Source: Clostridia bacterium (GTDB taxonomy: Bacteria > Bacillota > Clostridia > Oscillospirales > SIG627). Taken from it: a DNA stretch of 43,167 nt. Shown here one piece after another: positions 17,572-26,795 of this stretch (positions are counted from its first letter, which is position 1; the number at the start of each line of letters is the position of its first letter). The stretch spans positions 1-43,167 of the forward strand of contig JAFSGN010000003.1 of NCBI GenBank assembly GCA_017440805.1, read 5' to 3'. The notes beneath the pieces are model-generated. The model was not told the DNA's origin and ran no database searches. It worked only from the letters and a program-made list of their open reading frames with translations. A program made the position numbers and the translations under genes.

Positions 17572-17763
17572 TCAGGTTTCGCTTTCCTCAGGAATCACAA
17601 TCGCAGCAATGATATACGCTAAAAGGCCTGAGCCGCCCAAAAGCGTAAAGGCAACCCACGCAAGTCGCACCAAGGTAGAATCAATGCCAAAATATGCTGC
17701 AACGCCTCCGCATACGCCGCAAAGTTTTTTGTCTGCTTTGGATTTAAATAATTTCTTGTTCAT
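17572..17763 (-). CDS. PspC-domain small membrane protein
   Basis: A 63-residue protein made of one PspC domain: KADKKLCGVCGGVAAYFGID, then a hydrophobic hairpin (LAWVAFTLLGGSGLLAYIIAAIVIP). Proteins of this type sit in the membrane and are tied to envelope stress responses, where PspC acts with phage-shock proteins or as toxin-like stand-alone units. AAAGGAG precedes the ATG. It stands alone between two hairpin arrays. Confidence 0.9.
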   Translation of the reverse strand: MNKKLFKSKADKKLCGVCGGVAAYFGIDSTLVRLAWVAFTLLGGSGLLAYIIAAIVIPEESET

Positions 17764-17778
17764 ATGATTTCTCCTTTT

Positions 17779-17985
17779 TCGATATGCAATCTTCGATTGC
17801 TCGATATTTTTACATTCGTAAAATCGATATGTTTCTCGCTTTGCTCAAAACTCGATATGATATGAATTCTCGTCGCGTCAGCGACATATCGAACCGTCAG
17901 GCATATCGAATGCTTTTGTACATATCGAGAATTCGTTAGAATTCATATCGATGATTTCATCTTCGATGAAATCATTATATCACAA
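17779..17985. repeat. hairpin array B: 4+4 TCGATAT palindrome of palindromes
   Basis: TCGATAT at 17779, 17801, 17824 and 17852, then inverted ATATCGA at 17886, 17903, 17922 and 17945. The centre is a perfect hairpin GTCGC-GTCA-GCGAC (17872-17885). Spacers are themselves hairpins: GCAATC/GATTGC, TTTTAC/GTAAAA, ATGATTTCATC/GATGAAATCAT. The block ends in CATTATATCACAA, nearly the same end as array D. The remaining gene-free part up to 18202 contains only a terminator. Confidence 0.9.
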
Positions 17986-18087
17986 ATAATCCGTTTTTTC
18001 AACATTAACAACTAATTTTATCCGATTTTATGACGAAAAATTTGTTTTATTCACTCTGATACCGAAAGTATCCGACTGCCGTCAAAT

Positions 18088-18132
18088 AAAAAAGGAAAAG
18101 CGGGTAAGATAAATTATCCACTTTCCTTTTTT
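18088..18132 (-). terminator. terminator of the PHP phosphoesterase gene
   Basis: An A/T-flanked stem (AAAAAAGGAAA with TTTCCTTTTTT, GC pairs CGG/CC inside, one bulge) that gives a T tract on the minus strand. Confidence 0.7.
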
Positions 18133-18202
18133 AAACTATTTGAAATCCGTATTTACCGGGGCAGTTTTATTGCAGATTTATAAAACTTCTTATTTGTTGT
18201 GT

Positions 18203-19210
18203 TTATTCAGCAAACAATTCATCTATAAAATACGCATTGGTATTAGCATGCTTTCCGTTTGCATCAGTCACAGTAAGTCTTACATATCCGTCTTCGGGGC
18301 GTAATTTAAACTCTGCAGTATTTACAACCTTTCTTGCATCGTCCTTTTTGGCTTTTACACATCCTGCACGATTGGCGGTATGTAGTTCAATGGTTACCGC
18401 ATCCGAACAATCAATATGAATTATACCGTCTTCATACCACAAATCATAAATTGACGGACCTTGTGATGCATAAAAATTTCCGGCAAGAAGAGCATCTGTT
18501 ATTGCTTTATATTCAAGTTTTTCTGCTTTAATCATCGTATAACCGCAGCAGCAGTTTTCAACTATATGGGTATCATCTGTAGCGATACAGAAAATTCGCT
18601 TTCCTCCCCTGAGCATTGCATCGTACTCTTTCTCGTTATACTCACAGTATCCGCCCTGGTCACTGGAACTGTTGTAAACTTCCATAGCATGCATATGATT
18701 ATATTTCATATACTCATTATAGCCTTCTATAGAAATATTGGGGTGATTGTATGTAACAAAAAATCCGTTATCTATTCCCTTTTTCATCATATCGTTGATG
18801 CATTCGGGGGTATATTCTCTTATATAATCAGGCTCATTCTCATCAAATTGAATTACATCCAGATAGTCCATACCGTTTCCGTCAAAATACTTTGTACGAT
18901 GGAAACAAACCTGTTTCAGATTGTCGGGAGAAAGTGGAATAAAACACATATGGCATGTTTTATTTAATTGTTCCTTTTTTTCTGCGCGAACTTCCAATTC
19001 GTAGCCATTCAGCGGAAGAAAATCGTCGTCTTTTAATTCAGGATGAGGAACCATCACATCGTGGTCGGTAAATGCAACAATTGAGTAGCCGTTCTCCTTG
19101 TAGATTTTCTTGGTTTCTTCAGGTGTCAGTACTCCGTCTGAAACGGTGGTATGACAATGTAAATTTGCCTTGTAAAAAGTTCCGTTTTGTGATAATAAAT
19201 ATTTTTTCAT
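18203..19210 (-). CDS. PHP-domain phosphoesterase
   Basis: A 335-residue metal-dependent phosphoesterase of the PHP superfamily. Metal ligands appear as NLHCHTTVSDG (His18, His20, Asp25), FTDHD (Asp49, His50), a central glutamate region, YNHPN and TDDTH near residue 215. The last 90 residues look like a beta-sandwich. Related stand-alone proteins hydrolyse nucleotides or sugar phosphates, but the substrate here is not evident. A weak AAAGGAG site precedes the ATG. Monocistronic with its own terminator. Confidence 0.88.
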   Translation of the reverse strand: MKKYLLSQNGTFYKANLHCHTTVSDGVLTPEETKKIYKENGYSIVAFTDHDVMVPHPELKDDDFLPLNGYELEVRAEKKEQLNKTCHMCFIPLSPDNLKQVCFHRTKYFDGNGMDYLDVIQFDENEPDYIREYTPECINDMMKKGIDNGFFVTYNHPNISIEGYNEYMKYNHMHAMEVYNSSSDQGGYCEYNEKEYDAMLRGGKRIFCIATDDTHIVENCCCGYTMIKAEKLEYKAITDALLAGNFYASQGPSIYDLWYEDGIIHIDCSDAVTIELHTANRAGCVKAKKDDARKVVNTAEFKLRPEDGYVRLTVTDANGKHANTNAYFIDELFAE

Positions 19211-19342
19211 AAAATTTCTCCTTTATTTTTAACAAAAACCCCGCAATAACAAGTCACAGATTTTGATGCATTTTTTGTTTGTTACCGTAATTAAAAAGTT
19301 AAATTTTGTATTTTACACCTTTGTCAATATGTTTTTTGATTA

Positions 19343-20359
19343 TTAAAAGCCAATGATGTTTCTTATATATTTTATTTTACCGAAAACAAAAGAAATTATC
19401 AGAGAAACAACAGAGGAAATAATAAATATGTATGCCGAAGAAACAACAGGTGAAGAATCTATCATAAAAAAGTTTAACAGCAAATCTATTACAATGACAT
19501 GTACCAGGTATATACCAAAACTGTATTTTGACAAAACCGTCCATATCCGTTTTAGCGGGTTCTTTTGGTCAAAAATGTGCTTTGAAATAACAAATATGCC
19601 TGCAGCCAGAGCACAGTGACATAAACTATAGCCACTGTTAAAAATCAGATTAATACCGTTAGCCGATGACTGAACATGATGAAAAATAACAGACATTAGC
19701 ATTCCCGAAATACCTATTACAGAAAAGGTAATTACGATTTTATAATTGATTTTAATTTTTGAAAGAACATATCCCATGAAAAAGAATGCAATATATCCGT
19801 TAAACAATGCATCAAACATATATATGTATACAGGAGTAACTGTATTGATAAACGGGCGGATTGTGGTACATAAAAGCATCAGAAACAAAAGCCATATCTG
19901 CTGTCTTTGTGTGCAGCAATCAACAAGTTTTTTCAAAAAAGGTGCAATAAGATAAATACCAATCAATGTATAAAGATACCACAGATGATATTCTGTACCT
20001 GCATTCAGAAAATCTGATATCAATGTTATAATATTAAACCCGATGTATCCCCTGACACATTTATATGCATAATATGCAACATTCCAGAACATAAGAGGAA
20101 CAACGATTCGTGTAAAAGATTTTTTATAAAACAATCTGAAATTCTTAGTATGTTCAGAAGATAATATAAGGCAACCGCTTATCATTAAAAATATGGGAAC
20201 ACCCGTACGAGAGACAGCGTTCACAAAAAGGTACACATACCACGATGTTGTGCCGTATATTGCCGGATTTACTATGTACTCACTGATACTGTGAAGCGCA
20301 AGTACCATTAAAATAGCAAAACTCCGTAAAAAATCCAGGTAATAAATTCGTTGTTTCAT
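19343..20359 (-). CDS. membrane acyltransferase (acyltransferase 3 family)
   Basis: A 338-residue integral membrane protein with about ten helices, opening with the family signature YYLDFLRSFAILMVLALHS (Arg and His expected in the active site). GVPIFLMISGCLIL and the FYKKSFTRIVVPL segment are typical. These enzymes O- or N-acetylate extracellular sugars and peptidoglycan. AAGGAG is upstream of the ATG. It lies 64 bases after the D-aminoacylase-like gene in the same direction and could be co-transcribed. Confidence 0.9.
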   Translation of the reverse strand: MKQRIYYLDFLRSFAILMVLALHSISEYIVNPAIYGTTSWYVYLFVNAVSRTGVPIFLMISGCLILSSEHTKNFRLFYKKSFTRIVVPLMFWNVAYYAYKCVRGYIGFNIITLISDFLNAGTEYHLWYLYTLIGIYLIAPFLKKLVDCCTQRQQIWLLFLMLLCTTIRPFINTVTPVYIYMFDALFNGYIAFFFMGYVLSKIKINYKIVITFSVIGISGMLMSVIFHHVQSSANGINLIFNSGYSLCHCALAAGIFVISKHIFDQKNPLKRIWTVLSKYSFGIYLVHVIVIDLLLNFFMIDSSPVVSSAYIFIISSVVSLIISFVFGKIKYIRNIIGF

Positions 20360-20423
20360 TTAAATCTCCTTAATAGTTCTGTAAAATCAATCAAATTGTA
20401 ATCCGAGTGTTCAAAAACACACC

Positions 20424-21953
20424 TTATGCCCTATAGCGAATAACCTTACCGGAATATTTTCCCGTAAGTTTCATATCTTTATAGACTGTTTCGCCGCCAA
20501 CAATAACACGATTTATTCCCTCTGCGTATGAAATCGGTTTGTCATAGGTCGCGGTGTCCCTCAATTTGTCAAAATCAAGGATAACAAGGTCTGCATCATA
20601 GTTCTCCTTAATATATCCCTTATTTTTAACATTAAGATAATCGGCTGTAAGACCGGTCATCTTCCGTATTGCTTCTTCAAGTGTTACAATTTTCTTTTCC
20701 TTAACGAAATATGTCAGTGCATGGGGGAACGAAGCACACGCACTGGGGTGACCGTCATCCTCAAGGCTTCTGGCAAGACCGTCTGTACCCACAACACAAT
20801 AAAGACTTTTAAAAATTTCACAGACATCTTCATCACACATACTTGAGTAAACGGCACATACACTGCAATTATTTTCAACACACATATCAAAGTACGCATC
20901 CCAGGGGTCCTTATTCACGAGTCTGGCATATTCCGATATGTACTTTCCTTTTGCTTGCGGAGTATTGGCAGTATAAGTTACATACACTCCATCCCATCCG
21001 CCTGCATTTAAAAGAAAATTGTCATACGGCGTGGCGGGGTTTTCCATTTCGGCTTTGAGTTGTGCACGAAACTCCTTGCTCTTTAATTTTTCCGAAAGTG
21101 CATCATAGCCACCCTCCAGATGCCACGGCGGCATACACGCATTTGCACGCTCAATCAGTTCAAGCGTTTCTCTCTGTTTACCCCAATTTTTCTTTCCTAA
21201 CACCTTATGGTGCGAAATATTTGTTCTCACTCCTGCCCTGCGGCCAATGTCAATAACTTCTCTTACTGATTCCACAACACCCTCGGCTTCATTACGGATA
21301 TGACTTGCGTAAATGCCGTCAAAAGGTGCAATGACTTTAGCAAGTTCCAAAACCTCGTCCGGTGTTGCATAACAACCCGGAGTATATATAAGTCCCGTTG
21401 AAAAACCGGCTGCACCGGATTGCATTGCTTCTTTCAGAAGTCCTTTCATCATATCAAGTTCCTTAGGTGTAGAAGGTCTGTTTTCCATTCCCATGACCGC
21501 AATTCTGAGTGCATTATGTCCAACCATAAAGTGCACATTCATTGTTTTACCACAGGAATTTGTGTACTCAAAATATTTTTCATAACTTGTCCAGTTTATC
21601 ATATCATCCGGATATTCCGATGTTCCAATGGACAGAAGATTTTTAAGATGATCTATATTTTCAGCACTGACAGGCGCCGAAGACGAGCCGCAGTTTCCCG
21701 TCAACTCAGTTGTAATTCCCTGATTGGTTCTTATAATATTAAGATCTGACTGTCCAAAACTAAAATCGCTATGAGAGTGAGGGTCTATAAATCCCGGTGC
21801 AACTACACAGCCTTTGGCATCAATTGTTTCGAGACTTTACTCAGTACCTTTGGCAATAACAAGTTTCCCATCTTTTATACCTATACTACCGTTATAAGAC
21901 GGCTTTCCCGTCCCATCGATTACTTTTGCATTTAAAATCAGACAATCTAACAT
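20424..21953 (-). pseudogene. D-aminoacylase / N-acyl-D-amino-acid deacylase, in-frame stop
   Basis: The gene would encode a 509-residue amidohydrolase, full length for the family, that splits the acyl group from N-acyl-D-amino acids. From the ATG at 21953 translation gives a good N-terminal beta-sandwich, but codon 39 is TAA (21839-21837). Past the stop the reading frame continues with no other lesion: APGFIDPHSHSD (metal His59/His61), GNCGSSSAP, SHIRNEAEG, NISHHKVLGKKNWG, GTDGLA and the C-terminal YDADLVILDFDK. A restart at TTG 21704 lacks the metal histidines, so an active product from it is not expected. The lesion may be recent, or a sequencing or assembly error. Confidence 0.9.
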
Positions 21954-22041
21954 TTTAACACATTTCTCCTCAAAAATATTTTCAACAACATTTTTATATG
22001 GTTTTCTCTTCTTCGCCGGTATAAAGTCACAAATTTATTTT

Positions 22042-23028
22042 TTAATGTACATTCTGCGTATTTTGACAAACAAACTCCTGTTGCAAAATCAAGTCGTGAC
22101 ATATAAGTTTATCACTTTGCAAATTTTCAGCAAAAAGCGATACCCCATTAATCCGAGAATTGTTATATGTTGTGTAATAATATATTCCCTTATCTGTATT
22201 GCAACAGGATGTATAATGGGTAATCTCATATTCCTTTCCTACTTTTACAGTACCTCTTATCTGATATACCGAATAAAGTATGTGAAAGAATTGGTTCACT
22301 ATTTCCTGTTCCGTTTTTCCAAAAACAGAATTAAGTTTCAGAAAACTTGTCTTTACAAATCTTGATACGGATGATAAATCGCCAGGAAGCCCTATTCCTC
22401 CCATTCCTCGAGAATAAGATTTCAAAGCGACCTTATCGGAAAAAATGTTCTTTGGTTCCTCTGCTGTAACCGACATATAGTTTGAAAGATTAAACATCTG
22501 TATATCGAACTCCGGGTTATTACTCAATACTCCGACCGGATTATCAAAGAATCTGATTCCGTCTTTTGTCTGTTCTATAACTGCAGTGTTAAATTTATCG
22601 GCTATTATCCAATGAAGCGGTGTTGGCAATGTTCCTGTGTCAAACGCCTCATTTGTAATATTGACTTTATCCAGTAATTCGCAGGCATCATTTACCGAAC
22701 CGCACTGAGTTAAAATCCAGGGAATAAGTTCAAATGACGCAACATTATCTACACCGTTAATTTTGTGGGTATATTCGGCATTCTCAGGAAAATTCAGTCC
22801 CGCCATACTGAGTCCTTTTTCGTTTGTTGCGTCAAAGTACAACGGAAAATTTTTCTTTTCAATCCCCATACCGATTATTGCAAAATGTTTTTTTATTTTT
22901 TTGCCGTTTCGGAATGAAAACTCAAAATTCCTTGGTGTAATTATAATTTTTTCACCGAAGGAATGTTCAAAATCAAGATTTCTTCCGAAATAATTGAAAT
23001 CAACCGTAACAGACATTGCAGTACACAC
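22042..23028 (-). CDS. choloylglycine hydrolase-family amidase (Ntn hydrolase)
   Basis: Predicted N-terminal nucleophile amidase of the bile salt hydrolase / penicillin V acylase family, 328 residues. I place the start at the GTG at 23028, eight bases after AAAGGAG, because Cys2 then follows Met1 directly, as the mechanism needs a free N-terminal Cys. Other active-site positions match: Arg16 and Asp19 in GRNLD, Asn in LSNNPEFD, and Arg in SSVSRFVK. Whether the substrate is a bile acid conjugate, a penicillin or an N-acyl lactone or amide cannot be decided. It lies between the AraC regulator and the D-aminoacylase gene in one direction. Confidence 0.9.
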   Translation of the reverse strand: MCTAMSVTVDFNYFGRNLDFEHSFGEKIIITPRNFEFSFRNGKKIKKHFAIIGMGIEKKNFPLYFDATNEKGLSMAGLNFPENAEYTHKINGVDNVASFELIPWILTQCGSVNDACELLDKVNITNEAFDTGTLPTPLHWIIADKFNTAVIEQTKDGIRFFDNPVGVLSNNPEFDIQMFNLSNYMSVTAEEPKNIFSDKVALKSYSRGMGGIGLPGDLSSVSRFVKTSFLKLNSVFGKTEQEIVNQFFHILYSVYQIRGTVKVGKEYEITHYTSCCNTDKGIYYYTTYNNSRINGVSLFAENLQSDKLICHDLILQQEFVCQNTQNVH

Positions 23029-23124
23029 AGACATCACTCCTTTTGAATAGTCTGTGCAAATCAGAGGAAATTTAATCATTCATTTAAGAAATTCCTGCAG
23101 TATGCTGTCTGCTTGATTAAAAAA

Positions 23125-23898
23125 TCAGACTTCTACATTTTCCTTTGCCATATTTACAGGTGATGCACCGTAATGTTTTTTAAAAATCTTACCGAAATAC
23201 AACGGGTCGTTATATCCTGCCATTTGTGCAAGTTCTTTGACTGTTGTAAATTCGCCGCTGTCAATAACAGTTTTAGCATAGGACAGTCGCTTAATTACGA
23301 CATAATTCTTGGGGCTTGAGCCAAATCTGGAAATAAACACTTTTCTGAAATATGTATGTGAAATTCCGCAAAGAAGGTGAAGTTTATCAATCTGCAATTC
23401 ACTGTCGTAAATATGTTTATTAAGATAAGTGACGGCAGGTTCTATTACACCGAATCTTTTTTTGTAGTGATAACAAAGAGCCTCCTGACCCGAGATGTAA
23501 GAAAGCAAACTGTAAAGCAATGAAATACATTGAAATCTTTGACTCTGAGTCCCGAAATTCCACATATCCGCAAAATGATACATAACATTTCCCGCACCAT
23601 AGAAATTCTTGACGGAATAAACGGCAGGAGTTGCTTCTCCGAAGTCACCCTCTATACTAATTATCGTGGCGACGGTATCCTCGTCCGATATTTTTTCAAA
23701 CACATATCGACTTCCTTTAGGCAGAAAAATCATTTCTCCGGAATTTACCACTATTTCTCTGTTATCAAAGGTATATCTGACAGTACCGCAAACCCGTATG
23801 CTTAAACATGATACTTTTCTTGACTCCTCTTTGGAAAAAGGTTTGCTTGTTATGTGGAGTACCGATAAAATTTTCATATTTTCCATATTATCAAGCAT
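23125..23898 (-). CDS. AraC-family transcriptional regulator
   Basis: A 257-residue regulator with an N-terminal cupin-type sensing region (FLPKGSRYVFEKI around residue 60) and a C-terminal double helix-turn-helix of about 100 residues ending KIFKKHYGASPVNM. Such proteins activate catabolic genes on binding a small ligand. It sits between the Ntn amidase and D-aminoacylase genes downstream and a divergent transporter plus ceramidase-like pair, both arms being plausible targets. GAGGG precedes the ATG. Confidence 0.92.
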   Translation of the reverse strand: MLDNMENMKILSVLHITSKPFSKEESRKVSCLSIRVCGTVRYTFDNREIVVNSGEMIFLPKGSRYVFEKISDEDTVATIISIEGDFGEATPAVYSVKNFYGAGNVMYHFADMWNFGTQSQRFQCISLLYSLLSYISGQEALCYHYKKRFGVIEPAVTYLNKHIYDSELQIDKLHLLCGISHTYFRKVFISRFGSSPKNYVVIKRLSYAKTVIDSGEFTTVKELAQMAGYNDPLYFGKIFKKHYGASPVNMAKENVEV

Positions 23899-23939
23899 GT
23901 ATACCCTCTTCTCTGCAGTTACTCTTATAATTTGGTTAC

Positions 23940-23968
23940 ATTATAGCACACAATAGAATTTATTGCAA
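23940..23968 (-). promoter_or_regulatory. promoter of the AraC regulator gene
   Basis: On the minus strand TTGCAA (23968-23963) and TATAAT (23945-23940, extended by TGC) are 17 bases apart. Confidence 0.75.
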
Positions 23969-23980
23969 TGCATGTTGCAA
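23963..23980. promoter_or_regulatory. candidate operator TTGCAA-N6-TTGCAA
   Basis: Two TTGCAA boxes (23963-23968 and 23975-23980), each its own inverse, separated by TGCATG. One box coincides with the -35 element of the regulator gene, which suggests autoregulation. Assignment to this AraC protein is inference. Confidence 0.5.
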
Positions 23981-24136
23981 AATTTTGTTATAAAAAATCC
24001 ATATTGCTTTAATAAATCTATTTACAATACCATTCTTTTTGCTGTAAAATGTTGTAAATTACACACCAAGTCAATTTTATAAAAATTCACATCAACAATA
24101 CAGTTTCTACAATTTTACACAAGGAGAATAACAAGA

Positions 24137-25366
24137 TTGAAGAAATTCTACTGTAAAACAGACTACAAATACATAATTGCAGGAATTTGTTTCATCATTG
24201 TATTTGCCGGATTGGGCTTCTGCAGTACCGCAAAAACAATATATTTTGCTCCCATTACCGAAGCAATGGGATTTTCCAGAAGTTCTTTTTCGATTAATGA
24301 CAGTTGCCGATATATAACAACGGCAATTGTAAATATCTTTTTCGGTACTCTTGTTGAAAAATTCGGTACGAAAAAACTGATTATTGCCGGAATGCTTAGT
24401 CTTATTGTTTCATCTCTTTTATACTCCTGTGCAACAACACTTTTTATGTTTTATCTTGGCGGTTTTTTCCTTGGCATAGGAGTTGCTTGGACAACAACAT
24501 CAATGGTGGGTGTTGTTGTAAACAGATGGTTTGAACAAAACAAGGGTGCTGTTATGGGATTTATTCTCGCCTCCAACGGTATCGGGGCAGCACTTGCCAT
24601 TAATATAGTCACTCCGATTATTTACAAATCAACCTTCGGATACCAGTCCGCTTACAAACTGACAGCGATTATTTTGTCTGTTATTACACTTTTGATATTC
24701 CCCCTTTACAAAGAAAAAAAAGGCACAGACTCACAAACAAAATCGTGTGATACACCGGTGCAGAATCAAAGCGGTATCGAATATGGCGAATTAATAAAAA
24801 AACCATATTTTTATGCTATAATTGGCGTGATTTTCCTGAATATGCTTGTAACTGTGGGCGAAATTACAACTCCACATTTTACAGACATCGGGCTTTCCCC
24901 CTCTTTTGTTACAAAAATTTTGGGGTTAAAGGTCATTCTCCTTGCCGTGTTTAAACTTATGTTTGGTTTTATATATGACAGGTTGGGCATAAAATTCCCG
25001 GTAAAACTTTGTCTTATTAGTGTTATTATATCAAAAATTCTGCTTTTATTAATAACCAACTCCCTGTCGGGCAAAATTTTGACAATTGTTTACTGCGTAG
25101 TATGTGCACTGGGTTTACCGCTTGAAACTGTAATGTTACCTATTATAGCACTGCATTTTTTCGGTCAGAAGTGCTACAACAAAACACTTGGCATAATTAC
25201 TTCTGTTGCAACCGTGGGACAAACTTTGGGAACACCTCTTTTAAATTTATTCTACGACCATTTTAAAAATTATGACATAGTATTTGTGCTCTCGACTGCC
25301 GTTTCTGTTCTGGCATTGATAATAATGAATTTAGCGATGAATACGGAGGAACTAAATCATGATTAA
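24137..25366 (+). CDS. MFS transporter (OFA / monocarboxylate-like)
   Basis: A 409-residue major facilitator with twelve membrane helices and a central cytoplasmic loop around residue 200. The TTG start at 24137 is supported by AAGGAG 24121-24126 ten bases ahead and gives MKKFYCKTDYKY directly before helix 1. Organisation resembles oxalate/formate or monocarboxylate carriers. It overlaps the ceramidase-like gene by eight bases, so it likely imports that enzyme's substrate or exports its product. Divergent from the AraC regulator. Confidence 0.88.
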   Translation: MKKFYCKTDYKYIIAGICFIIVFAGLGFCSTAKTIYFAPITEAMGFSRSSFSINDSCRYITTAIVNIFFGTLVEKFGTKKLIIAGMLSLIVSSLLYSCATTLFMFYLGGFFLGIGVAWTTTSMVGVVVNRWFEQNKGAVMGFILASNGIGAALAINIVTPIIYKSTFGYQSAYKLTAIILSVITLLIFPLYKEKKGTDSQTKSCDTPVQNQSGIEYGELIKKPYFYAIIGVIFLNMLVTVGEITTPHFTDIGLSPSFVTKILGLKVILLAVFKLMFGFIYDRLGIKFPVKLCLISVIISKILLLLITNSLSGKILTIVYCVVCALGLPLETVMLPIIALHFFGQKCYNKTLGIITSVATVGQTLGTPLLNLFYDHFKNYDIVFVLSTAVSVLALIIMNLAMNTEELNHD

Positions 25367-26678
25367 ATGTGCTTTTTATGAAAAAGAGATAACCCCGCCG
25401 CTGGGATGTAATCTTCCGGGATATGGTAATTTAAGAGCCGGAAGTGATGTAAAAGACAGGCTCATGGCAAAGGCTTGTGTTATTTTGGATGAAAACGAAA
25501 CAGTGGCACTGATTGCCATTGATTGTCTGCATATCACCCACGACATACGGGATGAAATAGCAAAGAGAGTAAACGAGTTTACCCCGATTAAAGAAGAAAA
25601 TGTGCTTGTTGCAGCAACGCACACACACACAGGGATTCCGCAAAAAGGATACGATTCAGACCAAAAGGCAGCAGAAAATCAAAACTGTTATTTTGATATT
25701 TTTCCGAAACTTATTGCCGACTGTGCAATACTGGCATACAAAAGACTTGAATATTCCCAGATTTATTTTGCCATGGGGAAAGTTGACGGAATATCTTTCT
25801 GCCGTGATTATATAATGAAAAATTCCACTCCGAGAACAAATCCCGGAAGACTCAACCCGGACATTATAAAGCCTGTTTCACAGACCGACAATGAACTTCC
25901 CGTAATTTTCATAAAAAACGCAGACGGAAAACCCATGGGAGCAATAACCGCTTTTGCCTGTCACCAGGATTGCGTAGGCGGTACGGAGTACAGCGGAGAT
26001 TTTTCGTCGGAAATTTCAAATCAAATGAAGAAAAGTTTCGGTCAGGATTTTGTAATATTATTTTTTGAAGGAACAGCGGGAGATATAAACCATTTCAATG
26101 TAAATACCGCTTCAGACGAGCCTGACCATTACAGGAAAATGGGCTTGAAACTTTCCGGCGAGATTATAAAAAACATTTCGTTTGCAGAAAAGATAAAAAG
26201 TGAAAATATTAAATGCAGATTTGAGAAGATTAAAATAGACAGAGTTGAGGTTGATGAGGAAAAAATTGCCCGTGCAAAACACATTATTGAGACCGTAAAG
26301 CCTATTCCGGGAATTAAAATTGCGGCAGACGGCACATCAAAAGAGCAGTATGATTTAATGATGGCAAAAAAACTTCTCTGGATGCTTGAAACCTCGCCGG
26401 AAATTTTTGATATTCCGTTGCATTATATACAAATCGGCGATATTGATTTCTTTGGGTTACCAAGTGAAATATATTGCTATTTCGGAACAAATTTAAAGGA
26501 AAGAAACAACAATAAAAATTGCATAGTTGCAACCTGCTGTAACGGTGCATACGGATATGTCCCCACAAAAGATATGTTTTACGACACCATATACGAATCC
26601 ACCCCCGGTTCAAACAGAATGGATAAAAATGCCGGGTATATCATGGTAGACAAACTGATTGAAATGAGTAAGCAGTAA
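25359..26678 (+). CDS. neutral/alkaline ceramidase-like amidohydrolase
   Basis: A 439-residue protein matching the N-terminal domain of neutral/alkaline non-lysosomal ceramidases, though without their usual C-terminal domain and without a signal peptide, hence cytosolic. Zinc ligands are seen in AATHTHTG (His88, His90) and FACHQDCVGG; GTAGDIN is also conserved. Full-size ceramidases are 650-750 residues, so this is a short bacterial version that may act on other amides. Overlap with the MFS gene points to a transport-and-cleave pair. Confidence 0.85.
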   Translation: MIKCAFYEKEITPPLGCNLPGYGNLRAGSDVKDRLMAKACVILDENETVALIAIDCLHITHDIRDEIAKRVNEFTPIKEENVLVAATHTHTGIPQKGYDSDQKAAENQNCYFDIFPKLIADCAILAYKRLEYSQIYFAMGKVDGISFCRDYIMKNSTPRTNPGRLNPDIIKPVSQTDNELPVIFIKNADGKPMGAITAFACHQDCVGGTEYSGDFSSEISNQMKKSFGQDFVILFFEGTAGDINHFNVNTASDEPDHYRKMGLKLSGEIIKNISFAEKIKSENIKCRFEKIKIDRVEVDEEKIARAKHIIETVKPIPGIKIAADGTSKEQYDLMMAKKLLWMLETSPEIFDIPLHYIQIGDIDFFGLPSEIYCYFGTNLKERNNNKNCIVATCCNGAYGYVPTKDMFYDTIYESTPGSNRMDKNAGYIMVDKLIEMSKQ

Positions 26679-26709
26679 ACTACCAACCGAAATAAACTGA
26701 TATTTCCTG

Positions 26710-26747
26710 AAAAAAGGCTGAAAAAACAATGTTTTTCAGCCTTTTTT
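26710..26747 (+). terminator. terminator of the MFS-ceramidase unit
   Basis: A 15-bp stem (AAAAAGGCTGAAAAA with TTTTTCAGCCTTTTT) and six-base loop; the T run lies on both strands. Confidence 0.9.
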
Positions 26748-26795
26748 ATGAACTTTTGCCGGGATTATTCATTGAGAAAAGATAATTAAACCTGT

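Noticed and set aside
17779..17985. CRISPR array
   Set aside because: Repeats are only seven bases, half are inverted, spacers are themselves palindromic, and no cas genes are present.
20424..21704. Functional shortened D-aminoacylase starting at TTG 21704
   Set aside because: Lacks the metal-binding His59/His61 and the N-terminal sheet, and the TTG has no convincing ribosome binding site.
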